In this document: in pieces, positions 9,533-16,844 of the stretch
Layout: each line of letters opens with the position of its first letter
How positions within the stretch are numbered: the first letter of the stretch is position 1
Assembly (NCBI RefSeq): GCF_023195895.1
Contig: NZ_JALPRK010000001.1
Location: 1 to 64,000 of the forward strand
Length of the DNA stretch: 64,000 bases
Direction of reading: 5' to 3'
DNA from: Paenibacillus mellifer
Lineage (GTDB): Bacteria > Bacillota > Bacilli > Paenibacillales > Paenibacillaceae
The notes under the pieces: model-generated
The model's input: the letters and a program-made list of their open reading frames with translations, nothing else
Told to the model about the DNA's origin: nothing
The model's database searches: none
Made by a program: the position numbers and the translations under genes

Positions 9533-11089
9533 TTATGAAGCGACTTCCTGTGATGTTGTTATTATGGCCTCGGGTTCGCCCGGATCCAAGGTTCCCGGCT
9601 GCGACTGAGATTCAGACTCCTCAACTTCCGGCAGCGGCTTTAGCTCAAGATGTCGTCCATCGATCCAGGCCAGTCCCTGATTGGTGGAAATTTGCAGCCA
9701 TTCATCCCACTCGCCGATGACTTGCACCGTTTGGGGCGGTAGGGCGGTCGCCGGCGAGAGCCGATCCGGATAGTTGTAGGTCAAGGTTGTCTCCATTAAA
9801 TCGGTTGTGGCCGATAGCTTGCTCACCTTGACCACCGTTCCCGGCGCTGGATGGATCCATCCGTTTCCATCGGCGGAGCGAACCTCGACCCAGTCCCCTT
9901 TGCGAGAAGTAACTTCTACCTCTTGCGCCGCTAACGCGCCAAGTTTGGTTTTTGCCTCTGGGTAAGGGTATAACTGGGTTTGTACGAGCAGATCAGCGGA
10001 TTCGGCTACGGGTTGTACCTTCTGCTTCTGCAGCCATAATCCGTAAGCCTGCTTGGCTGAATACAATCCGACCTCCCGGTTGTCGGCCCAAATCTCATTG
10101 AATTGCTGAAGCGGAACATAGCTTTCCCCAGCGTATTTGCCAACTTCGATCGTAAACCCGGGACGACCGAATTGCTGGACGAACCAGTCTTTATATCCAC
10201 CGCCCGAAGGATTCTTCTCCGGTTGAACGATGGAATAGCCGGTAAGCCGTCCCAAATCAGCAGCCATGGCTCGGTCTCGGGTTGCGTTCTGAGCTGGCGT
10301 ATGGAAATGCCAGAAGATAATTTCGCCCGAGGAGTGATAAGATATCGTGAGTTCCGGGTCGACCGCGGTCGTGAATTTCATCATCGCTTGGACTTCGGAT
10401 GTCTGTGCCGGACGGGTACCTTTATAGTTGAAATACCAAGGGTATCTAGTCGATTGCGTAATCGTATTCCAGGCCGCCGGGTATTGGCGGTTCAAGTCGA
10501 TTCCATCCATATTGGCTTTCCAGCGGGCAAAATAAGAGCTGTTGCCATTGTACTTGCGAAGCAGGGCGGCCTGGGATTGCGGCAGACCAGCTGTTCCTTG
10601 CTGGGCCAGCGTGACGCCGTCGGGATTGACCATCGGGACAACCCAGATGCTGACTTCATCCAACCATTCGCGGACCGGGTACGAGTTGGACAAGGAAGAT
10701 CCTTTCGTGTAGGCTGCCGCATAGGTATCGATCATTTTCATTAAGAGCGTGGTTGTTATCCATTCTCGGGCATGATGGGAACCGTTCAGCAGGATCGTGG
10801 ACTCGCCCCGACCCAGCTTGACCGCCCAAATCTCTCGACCATAACTGGTGGTGCCAATAGATTCATAGGTGACCAAGTTGGGATAAGCTGTCGCCAGCTC
10901 TTCGAGATCCTGGGTCAGAACCTTGTAGGAATAGATTTGCTGGGGATTTACGATAGGGGGTGCTGCTGCCGCCTGAACCTCGCGGGGGGAAGCGATCAGC
11001 GGAGATCCAAGCCATAAACAGAGGATAAGCAGGATTGTCTTATGTATTCGGCGGTTTCTAGTTGACTTCACGCGATTTCCAACTCCCAT
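9533..11089 (-). CDS. Secreted M14 zinc carboxypeptidase with SH3-like domains
   Basis: The 518-residue protein has a signal peptide (TILLILCLWLGSPLIASP, cleavage near VQAAAA), an M14 catalytic domain (about 50-360) and two SH3-like repeats (about 375-490). Zinc ligands are the HxxE of NGSHHAREW and the His of LTISYHSSGE; the catalytic Glu lies in GFTIEVGKYAGE, and NPDG plus DLNRQYP are the substrate-binding segments. It should trim C-terminal residues from peptides, possibly cell-wall peptides as in gamma-D-glutamyl-meso-DAP peptidases, given the wall-binding SH3 repeats. ATG has an AGGA box 8 nt upstream. It stands alone, convergent with the acetate symporter. Confidence 0.9.
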   Translation of the reverse strand: MGVGNRVKSTRNRRIHKTILLILCLWLGSPLIASPREVQAAAAPPIVNPQQIYSYKVLTQDLEELATAYPNLVTYESIGTTSYGREIWAVKLGRGESTILLNGSHHAREWITTTLLMKMIDTYAAAYTKGSSLSNSYPVREWLDEVSIWVVPMVNPDGVTLAQQGTAGLPQSQAALLRKYNGNSSYFARWKANMDGIDLNRQYPAAWNTITQSTRYPWYFNYKGTRPAQTSEVQAMMKFTTAVDPELTISYHSSGEIIFWHFHTPAQNATRDRAMAADLGRLTGYSIVQPEKNPSGGGYKDWFVQQFGRPGFTIEVGKYAGESYVPLQQFNEIWADNREVGLYSAKQAYGLWLQKQKVQPVAESADLLVQTQLYPYPEAKTKLGALAAQEVEVTSRKGDWVEVRSADGNGWIHPAPGTVVKVSKLSATTDLMETTLTYNYPDRLSPATALPPQTVQVIGEWDEWLQISTNQGLAWIDGRHLELKPLPEVEESESQSQPGTLDPGEPEAIITTSQEVAS

Positions 11090-11186
11090 TCTAGTTGTCC
11101 TAGCATTTACATGGAAGTATAAGAGGGAAACAACAAAAAGTCTATTAATCTATGTAAAAAAGAAGATAAAACCTTTATTTTGCGAA

Positions 11187-11215
11187 GTGAAATGTATGCG
11201 CTTACCTTCTATAAT
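11187..11215 (+). promoter_or_regulatory. Xylanase promoter with overlapping cre-like operator
   Basis: A perfect TATAAT lies at 11210-11215 with a weak -35 (GTGAAA) 17 bp upstream. Between them, 11193-11206 (TGTATGCGCTTACC) matches the cre consensus TGWAANCGNTNWCA at 12 of 14 positions. A CcpA site inside the promoter would give glucose repression, common for xylanase genes. Expected transcription start is near 11222. Confidence 0.55.
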
Positions 11216-11223
11216 TTTCTAGT

Positions 11224-11340
11224 AAAGGAGGTGATAGCCAAATGTTTCTAGATTATGACACAAGGTAGGTGATGCCCCAAAGAGCAATGCTGTATCTCGG
11301 TAAGAAGCAGGGAGCAAGAACGATTCGATTTGGTTTCTAA
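11224..11340 (+). promoter_or_regulatory. Xylanase mRNA leader with 5'-end Shine-Dalgarno and mini-ORFs
   Basis: AAAGGAGGTGAT (11224-11235) pairs perfectly with the 16S rRNA 3' end over 12 nt, and sits at the predicted mRNA 5' end, about 140 nt before the structural gene. It precedes an 8-codon ORF (MFLDYDTR, 11242-11268, TAG stop). The same frame then reads GTG ATG and a 22-codon ORF (MPQRAMLYLGKKQGARTIRF + GF, 11272-11340, TAA). The arrangement resembles the STAB-SD mRNA-stabilising element of Bacillus cry3A, or a leader-peptide control region. Function is inferred. Confidence 0.5.
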
Positions 11341-11367
11341 AAAAAGAGATCTGAGGAGGAATTGATC

Positions 11368-12000
11368 ATGAAATTGAAAAGAAAGATGTTGACTTTACTC
11401 CTGACAGCTTCGATGAGTTTCGGTTTGTTTGGGGCAACCTCAAATGCAGCGACGGATTATTGGCAAAATTGGACGGACGGCGGCGGAACGGTGAATGCGG
11501 TAAATGGGTCCGGGGGCAACTACAGCGTGACCTGGCAAAATACCGGGAACTTCGTAGTCGGCAAAGGCTGGAACGTAGGGTCGCCCAATCGGACGGTCAA
11601 CTACAACGCCGGCGTCTGGGCCCCTTCGGGGAACGGGTATTTGACCCTCTACGGATGGACAAGAAACTCATTGATCGAGTATTACGTTGTGGACAGCTGG
11701 GGCACGTACCGGCCGACCGGCACCTATAAAGGGACAGTGAACAGCGACGGGGGCACCTATGATATTTATACCACGATGCGCTATAATGCGCCTTCCATCG
11801 ATGGTACGCAGACGTTCCAACAATTCTGGAGCGTACGGCAATCCAAGAGACCAACCGGCAGCAACGTTGCCATCACCTTCAGCAATCATGTGAATGCCTG
11901 GAAGAGCAAAGGCATGAACCTGGGAAGCAGCTGGTCTTATCAGGTGCTGGCGACGGAAGGTTATCAGAGCAGCGGAAGCTCTAACGTAACGGTGTGGTAA
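11368..12000 (+). CDS. xynA: Secreted GH11 endo-1,4-beta-xylanase
   Basis: The 210-residue precursor has a signal peptide ([20 protein letters not shown], cleavage near SNA) and one compact GH11 beta-jelly-roll whose mature end begins [13 protein letters not shown], very like the Bacillus circulans/subtilis XynA. Catalytic residues are the nucleophile Glu in [11 protein letters not shown] and the acid/base Glu in [10 protein letters not shown]; the thumb loop is RQSKRPTG. It hydrolyses internal bonds of xylan outside the cell. ATG at 11368 is chosen because GGAGG lies 8 nt upstream; the in-frame TTG at 11362 would be too close. No carbohydrate-binding module is present. Confidence 0.95.
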   Translation: MKLKRKMLTLLLTASMSFGLFGATSNAATDYWQNWTDGGGTVNAVNGSGGNYSVTWQNTGNFVVGKGWNVGSPNRTVNYNAGVWAPSGNGYLTLYGWTRNSLIEYYVVDSWGTYRPTGTYKGTVNSDGGTYDIYTTMRYNAPSIDGTQTFQQFWSVRQSKRPTGSNVAITFSNHVNAWKSKGMNLGSSWSYQVLATEGYQSSGSSNVTVW

Positions 12001-12026
12001 TCGGTTAATCGCTGAACTTGGTGAAA

Positions 12027-12054
12027 GGGCCGTTCGGCGTACAGCCGGCGGCCC
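12027..12054 (+). repeat. GC-rich hairpin between xylanase and lipoprotein genes
   Basis: GGGCCG (12027-12032) pairs with CGGCCC (12049-12054), with an inner CGGC/GCCG helix and a GTACA loop. There is no U-tract, so it is more likely a 3'-end stabiliser or processing site within a xylanase-lipoprotein transcript than a complete terminator. Confidence 0.45.
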
Positions 12055-12086
12055 GTATCGATCTTTCAATTAAAGGAGAGCTACCT

Positions 12087-12947
12087 ATGAGGAAGCGATT
12101 GATGTTCCTGTTCATCGCGATGATGGTGCTGGTTACGGCTTGCTCGCAGGCGGGGTTGGAGAAATCCGAAACGCTACAGGATCGCTTCGTGCTGATTCAA
12201 GGCGGGAGTGCGATGAATGAGCGGTCTAATTACTACGGTACGGGGATCACGTTGGCTGATTTTTATATCGGAAAATATGAAGTTACCCAGAGAGAATGGA
12301 CGGAAGTGATGGGAAGCAATCCGTCCCAGTTTCAAGGCAGCGATTTACCGGTGGAGATGGTGAGCTGGTATGACGTGATTGAGTATTGCAATCAGCGGAG
12401 CAAACGAGAGGGCTTGGAATCTTTTTACAATATAGAGAAGAGTAAAGTCGACCCGGACAATCTCAGCGAAAACGATCAAGTGAAATGGCTCGTTTCATTG
12501 AATGAGGGGGCGAACGGGTACCGGCTGCCGACAGAGGCGGAGTGGGAGTATGCGGCCGGTGGCGGCGCATTGAGTAAGAGTTACCCATATAGCGGCAGCT
12601 CCCGCGCGGACGATGTGGCTTGGTATTGGCGGAACGTCGGGGATGAATATTTGACCGGAGACTGGAACTGGCCGATCATCGAGAGTAACCATAGCCAACC
12701 TAAGCCTGTCGGTGGTAAGAAACCTAATGAGCTTGGACTTTACGATATGTCAGGCAATGTGAGGGAATGGTGCTGGGACTGGTATGGGGATGACGTGAAC
12801 CGGCCAGAGGCCCACGGCTCCTTCCGGGTGGTGAAAGGCGGCGGCTGGATCGGCGATGTCGGCAGCAGCCAGGTGTCGTTTCGCGGCAAGTTTGAAGCAA
12901 ACGGCTTTGGTCCGGATCAAGGGTTCCGATTGGCACGGAGCAAGTAA
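12087..12947 (+). CDS. FGE/SUMF1-type lipoprotein, probably not a sulfatase activator
   Basis: A 286-residue lipoprotein (lipobox LVTAC, Cys at about 19) with a formylglycine-generating-enzyme sulfatase fold: YEVTQREWTEVMG near 75, GYRLPTEAEWEYAAGG near 150, YDMSGNVREWCWDWY near 220, and the closing QGFRLARS. True FGEs bind copper through two C-terminal cysteines; here the VKGGGW...GSSQVSFRGK segment has serines at the place where a cysteine is expected. It is therefore more likely an ergothioneine-synthase-like or structural member of the fold, exposed on the membrane exterior. Start at 12087 follows AAAGGAGAG. It may be co-transcribed with the xylanase. Confidence 0.8.
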   Translation: MRKRLMFLFIAMMVLVTACSQAGLEKSETLQDRFVLIQGGSAMNERSNYYGTGITLADFYIGKYEVTQREWTEVMGSNPSQFQGSDLPVEMVSWYDVIEYCNQRSKREGLESFYNIEKSKVDPDNLSENDQVKWLVSLNEGANGYRLPTEAEWEYAAGGGALSKSYPYSGSSRADDVAWYWRNVGDEYLTGDWNWPIIESNHSQPKPVGGKKPNELGLYDMSGNVREWCWDWYGDDVNRPEAHGSFRVVKGGGWIGDVGSSQVSFRGKFEANGFGPDQGFRLARSK

Positions 12948-13048
12948 TACAGTGAGACGTCCGACGACCCGGTCAGGGATTTGAATCTAGCCCTGCTTAC
13001 GTAGTAAGCTAGACGAAAGAATCCATGCGGGATGAAGGGAGCTGGCCC

Positions 13049-13759
13049 ATGATGAATCTGGAAACGGTGATGCAGGAGCTTGAGGCACTCGGCAAAGAGC
13101 GACTGAAGAAAATGTACATGTCTAACGGCGCGCGGGAGCCGCTGTTTGGCGTAGCGACAGGCGAAATGAAGCCGCTGTTCCGGCAGATCAAGATCAATCA
13201 GCCATTGGCCGAAGAACTGTATGCGACGGGGAATTATGATGCCATGTACTTTGCCGGGATCATTGCCGATCCGAAGGCGATGACCTCAGCGGACTTTGAG
13301 CGTTGGATCAAGGGTGCCTATTTCTATATGCTGTCGGATTATGTGGTGGCCGTCACCTTGGCGGAGACGGATATTGCCCAAGAGGTTGCGGACAAGTGGA
13401 TCGCCAGTGGGGACGAGCTAAAAATGTCGGCGGGTTGGAGCTGTTACTGCTGGCTATTGGGGAGCCGGCCGGACCGTGAATTTGCCGAGGATAAGCTCGC
13501 CGGTATGTTGGAAACGGTGAAGAACTCGATCCACGATGCGCCTGCACGAACGAAATCCGCAATGAACAATTTTATCTACACCGTCGGGGTTTCGTATATG
13601 CCGCTCCACGCACAAGCGGTTGAGGTCGCCAAAGTGATCGGCCCGGTCGAGATGAAACGGGATTCCAAGAAGAGTACCTACCTGAACGCTTCGGAAACAA
13701 TCCAAAAATCGCTGGATCGCGGACAGCTTGGATTTAAGCGGAAGTATGTGCGGTGTTAA
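13049..13759 (+). CDS. DNA alkylation repair protein (AlkD-like, HEAT repeat)
   Basis: The 236-residue, mostly helical protein fits the AlkD/AlkC-type alkylation-repair family: helical HEAT-like repeats, MKPLFRQIKINQPLAEELY near 40-60, YAMYFAGIIADP-like segment (NYDAMYFAGIIAD) and the aromatic-rich YFYMLSDYVVAVT near 95. Such glycosylases remove 3- and 7-methylated purines; related proteins lack catalysis, so activity is unproven. The GGGAG box favours ATG at 13049 (7 nt) over 13052. It is a single gene, followed by a repeat array. No SOS-type operator was recognised. Confidence 0.75.
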   Translation: MMNLETVMQELEALGKERLKKMYMSNGAREPLFGVATGEMKPLFRQIKINQPLAEELYATGNYDAMYFAGIIADPKAMTSADFERWIKGAYFYMLSDYVVAVTLAETDIAQEVADKWIASGDELKMSAGWSCYCWLLGSRPDREFAEDKLAGMLETVKNSIHDAPARTKSAMNNFIYTVGVSYMPLHAQAVEVAKVIGPVEMKRDSKKSTYLNASETIQKSLDRGQLGFKRKYVRC

Positions 13760-13821
13760 TGCAGATATGCATGCGGAATGGGGAATGACAAGTTATACAA
13801 CGCGTATCACCGGGACGGGAC

Positions 13822-14006
13822 ATTCTATGTGAAATTTCGAATACAATCTGCTGCTTTCATCGTTTTTGAACAATTGTGTTCGAGAAAAATCATATAGATT
13901 CGTGCCTGCTGCGGTTAGAATCGACGAATCTATATGAAAAATCGAATACAATCTGCCAAATCCAACGATTCCGGCAAAATGTATTCGAAAAATCATACAG
14001 ATTAGT
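13822..14006. repeat. Dispersed quasi-palindromic repeat, array 1 (4 units, ~52-nt period)
   Basis: Four units at about 13822-13850, 13871-13902, 13925-13955 and 13977-14006 share the core GAAAAAT (first unit GAAATTT) flanked by CTATATG- and CGAATACA-type arms. Core-to-core distances are 53, 52 and 51 nt, and the 20-22-nt spacers are unrelated. Flanking arms swap sides from unit to unit, so neighbouring units can pair with each other. Open frames here are repeat artefacts. The same family recurs at 19030-19210 and 32559-32596. Confidence 0.8.
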
Positions 14007-14048
14007 CTAGTAACTCTGCGCTCCACGGGAAAGTCAGGCTGTAACGAG

Positions 14049-14249
14049 TTACATCGGCTTCCCATTCAACGTCGGCGGGTCCTCCGGTTTCATCTCCGGG
14101 CCAAAGTCGTCCATCGCAGCGGCGGGGTTGCCATCTTGGTTCCAGGCGTCCTTCGTCATGAAGGCGCCTTTTCGGCCTTCATCGGTGGAATCCGCGGCCT
14201 TTGCCTGTTCCAGCCGCTGCTTGGCTTTCTCGTTGTCGTTTTCGTTCAT
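14049..14249 (-). CDS. Small hydrophilic hypothetical protein
   Basis: A 66-residue, highly charged protein (MNENDNEKAKQRLEQAKAAD...) with no cysteines, no membrane segment and no domain I recognise. The first third is probably helical; the remainder is Gly/Pro/Asp-rich and likely disordered. An AAGGAGG box lies about 12 nt before the ATG, supporting translation. It is divergent from the CarD-like gene. It could be a small sporulation or stress protein, but nothing in the sequence proves this. Confidence 0.6.
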   Translation of the reverse strand: MNENDNEKAKQRLEQAKAADSTDEGRKGAFMTKDAWNQDGNPAAAMDDFGPEMKPEDPPTLNGKPM

Positions 14250-14306
14250 AAGTACACCTAACCTCCTTAAGGGATTATCGAATAAAATTTAGTATTTCCT
14301 AAATAA

Positions 14307-14337
14307 ATGACATGAACCCCGTAATTTAGTCTATAAT
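14307..14337 (+). promoter_or_regulatory. Promoter of the CarD-like gene leader
   Basis: TATAAT at 14332-14337 follows an ATGACA box at 14307-14312 (5 of 6 to TTGACA), with a 19-bp spacer, slightly long. Transcription would start near 14344, giving a ~140-nt leader before the CarD-like start codon. Confidence 0.45.
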
Positions 14338-14374
14338 GGTATTATAGGTACATCCTTAGGGTGATAAATAACCA

Positions 14375-14427
14375 AACGGCGGAGTTCTCAGACACCGTTT
14401 CACTCAGCTAGAGTGGGCGGTGTTTTT
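14375..14427 (+). terminator. Attenuator-like hairpin in the CarD-like gene leader
   Basis: ACACCG (14392-14397) plus CACTC (14401-14405) pair with GAGTG (14411-14415) plus CGGTGT (14418-14423), followed by TTTTTAT: a complete intrinsic terminator 55 nt before the gene. A competing helix, AACGG (14375-14379) with CCGTT (14395-14399), would consume the terminator's left arm. Either a regulated attenuator or the end of a short non-coding RNA; it matches no riboswitch class I know. Confidence 0.5.
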
Positions 14428-14482
14428 ATATTTTAGGGTCCAGATTAAGGTATCTCATCAGAAGACTAAAGGAGGAAGGCAT

Positions 14483-14983
14483 ATGTTTGCGGTAAATGAA
14501 TATGTGATCTACGGAAGCAATGGGGTCTGCCAAATTAAAGACATTTGCACGCCGCCGGGAGTGGAGGGGGACCGCAAGTATTATCTGCTCAACCCGATTT
14601 ATCTGAAAGGGACTACGATTTATACGCCGATCGACAATATCAAGGTGATCATGCGCAGCATCATTTCGCGGGAAGAATCCGAGCGTCTGATCTCCCGGAT
14701 TCCAAGCATTGACGTGACCTGGATCAGCAACGATAAAGCCCGGGAAGCCAGCTGCAAGCAAGCGATTGGCACAGGCGATACCGTGGAGTGGATCAAAGTC
14801 ATCAAAGCGATGTTGCACAAAAAAAGAGAGCAAAACGGTTTAGGCAAAAAGCTGCGGCAATCGGATGAACGGCTATTGAGCTCAGCTTCTGAGAATTTGC
14901 ACGGCGAGTTGGCGATCGCCTTGGACATTCCCAAAGAAGAGGTTGAAGAATATATCGAAAACCGAATCGGCCAATACGAATAA
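14483..14983 (+). CDS. CarD/TRCF-type transcriptional regulator
   Basis: The 166-residue protein begins MFAVNEYVIYGSNGVCQIKDI, the RNA-polymerase-interacting Tudor-like domain of the CarD_CdnL_TRCF family, then a helical domain (about 75-166). Family members bind the RNA polymerase beta subunit and modulate open-complex stability, often at ribosomal or stress promoters. The start at 14483 follows AAAGGAGG, so longer upstream readings are discarded. It is a single gene between the attenuator-like hairpin and a strong terminator, which suggests regulation by the leader. Confidence 0.85.
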   Translation: MFAVNEYVIYGSNGVCQIKDICTPPGVEGDRKYYLLNPIYLKGTTIYTPIDNIKVIMRSIISREESERLISRIPSIDVTWISNDKAREASCKQAIGTGDTVEWIKVIKAMLHKKREQNGLGKKLRQSDERLLSSASENLHGELAIALDIPKEEVEEYIENRIGQYE

Positions 14984-15009
14984 CGGATGGATGTCATCCA
15001 GGAATAAAC

Positions 15010-15058
15010 AAAAGGCAATTCCGTTAGCCCTGAAAAGGGCTTCGGAATTGCCTTTCTT
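15010..15058. terminator. Bidirectional terminator
   Basis: AAAGGCAATTCCG...AGCCCT pairs with AGGGCT...CGGAATTGCCTTT around a GAAA loop. It separates the CarD-like gene from the convergent ABC exporter operon and has T-rich flanks on both strands. Confidence 0.88.
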
Positions 15059-15065
15059 TACGTAA

Positions 15066-16844
15066 TTACACTGCTTCCATCTTCTGTGCTGTATACAAGC
15101 GGTAATACAGACCTTTCTTCGCCATCAGCTCGTCATGCGAACCGGACTCGGCAATCCCCTTGTCGGACACGTACATGATGCGGTCGCAGTTCTTCACGGT
15201 CGACAGCCGGTGGGCGATGATGAACGAAGTGCGGCCTTTTAACAGCTCGTTCAAGCCTTGCTGGAGCAGGCGCTCCGTCTTGGCGTCGATCGAGGAGGTC
15301 GCTTCGTCCAGGATCAGGATGCGCGGATCGGCCAGCAGGGTCCGGGCGAACGAGATGAGCTGCCGTTGTCCTTGGGATAACTTCGAGCCGCGTTCGTTAA
15401 CCTCGGTTTGGTAGCCTTCCTCGAACTCGCGGATGAAATCGTCGGCACAGACCGTTTTGGCTGCGGCGATAATCTCCTCTTCCGTGGCGTCCAGCTTGCC
15501 GTAACGGATATTATCCATGATCGTGCCGGAGAAAATAAAGCTGTCCTGCAGCATGATCCCCATCTGGCTGCGCAGCGACTTCAGCGTCACCTGCGAGATA
15601 TCGTGACCATCGATCAGGATCTCGCCGTCGGTCAAGTTGTAGAAGCGCGAGATTAGGTTGACGACCGTGGTTTTGCCTGCACCCGTCGGACCGACGAGGG
15701 CGATGCTCTCCCCGGCCTTCACGTCGAAGTTCAGGTGTTCCAGAATGTTAAGGCCTGGATCATAAGCAAACGTCACGTCGTTGAATTTGACGTCGCCCTT
15801 CACCGACGGCAGTTCCTTCGCATCCGGTACATCGCTGACCGTCACCGGTTCATCCAGCGTTTCGAAGATCCGTTCTAGGTAAGCAACGGCGTTAATAAAG
15901 TTGTTATACAGCTGCGACAGGTTCAGGATCGGCTGCCAGAACCGCGCCGCGTAACTGCTCATTGCAAGGATGACCCCGAAGGTCACGCCTTGCGGCCCCA
16001 TCGCAAGCAAGCCGACCAAATAGATGAGCGTCGTTACGATCGTGGCTAGATTGTCGACCGTGAACGGGATCAGAGCATTGTATCGCAGCGCCCGCATCCA
16101 TTCCTTTCGGTAGTTCCCGGCCAGACGAGTGAAGATGCCTTCGTTATGCTTCTCGCGGGAGAAAATCTGCGTGACGCCAATCCCGCTGATGCTTTCCTGC
16201 AAATAGGCGTTCATATTGGAGCTTTTGTTCGAAACGGCCTGCCATGCCCGGCGCTGCCGGGTTTTGATCAGCAGCATAACGCCGAGGAACACCGGCAAAC
16301 CGGCCAAGGTGACCAGCGACAACCGCACATCCACCGCAAACATAAAAGCGGCGATAAAGATCAGGTTGACGATCTCCAGAATGAAGTTGATGATCCCGTT
16401 GGACAAGACGTCGGATACGGCATTGACGTAGTTGACGACACGGATCAGGATTTTCCCCTGAGGGCGGTCATCGTAATATTTAAACGGCAGATTCTGCAGA
16501 TGCTTGAACAAATCCGTGCGGATATCGAAGATGATATCCTGCCCGACCCGGGTCATAATCCGGGAGCGAATGGTCGCCAGCTCGACGCTGACCACGATCG
16601 TGAGCAGCATAAGCAAGGACCACCAGATCAATGCGCCGAAGGCTTTCTCCGGAATCGTCACGTCAACGACGTGTTGGATAATGAGAGGCGCCGATAGCGC
16701 GATTGCAGCTGACAAGGCGCTCAGCACAAACGCGACGATCATTGGCTTCTGCTGTTTCCGGATGTATACCATGGCTCGCCTGAAATGCTTGATGTCAAAG
16801 GGAGACTCTAGGTTTTCGTCGACATCGAATTTATTTCTGGCCAT
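15066..16844 (-). CDS. Heterodimeric ABC exporter subunit (catalytic half)
   Basis: A 592-residue half-transporter: six-helix exporter domain (about 25-320) then a nucleotide-binding domain with Walker A GPTGAGKTT, Walker B ILILDEATS with the catalytic Glu, and an intact H-loop (AHRLS). The signature is LSQGQ rather than LSGGQ. It is the second gene of the pair, overlapping its partner by 14 bp. With the partner's degenerate Walker B, this fits the BmrC/BmrD (YheI/YheH) type of asymmetric multidrug exporter; this subunit supplies the consensus Walker motifs and a weakened signature. Substrate is unknown. Confidence 0.9.
   Translation of the reverse strand: MARNKFDVDENLESPFDIKHFRRAMVYIRKQQKPMIVAFVLSALSAAIALSAPLIIQHVVDVTIPEKAFGALIWWSLLMLLTIVVSVELATIRSRIMTRVGQDIIFDIRTDLFKHLQNLPFKYYDDRPQGKILIRVVNYVNAVSDVLSNGIINFILEIVNLIFIAAFMFAVDVRLSLVTLAGLPVFLGVMLLIKTRQRRAWQAVSNKSSNMNAYLQESISGIGVTQIFSREKHNEGIFTRLAGNYRKEWMRALRYNALIPFTVDNLATIVTTLIYLVGLLAMGPQGVTFGVILAMSSYAARFWQPILNLSQLYNNFINAVAYLERIFETLDEPVTVSDVPDAKELPSVKGDVKFNDVTFAYDPGLNILEHLNFDVKAGESIALVGPTGAGKTTVVNLISRFYNLTDGEILIDGHDISQVTLKSLRSQMGIMLQDSFIFSGTIMDNIRYGKLDATEEEIIAAAKTVCADDFIREFEEGYQTEVNERGSKLSQGQRQLISFARTLLADPRILILDEATSSIDAKTERLLQQGLNELLKGRTSFIIAHRLSTVKNCDRIMYVSDKGIAESGSHDELMAKKGLYYRLYTAQKMEAV

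Noticed and set aside
12087..12947. Active formylglycine-generating enzyme for the sulfatase at 56344
   Set aside because: It is an exported lipoprotein, lacks the copper-site cysteine region, and is 44 kb away from a cytoplasmic sulfatase.
13822..14006. Possible CRISPR array
   Set aside because: Units vary in sequence and orientation, arms swap sides, spacers are short and no cas genes lie nearby. Better explained as a phased dispersed repeat.
13793..14065. 90-codon minus-strand frame encoding LYSIFHIDSS-type repeats
   Set aside because: It is the translation of repeat array 1; no ribosome site and the repeated peptide follows the DNA repeat, not a protein fold.
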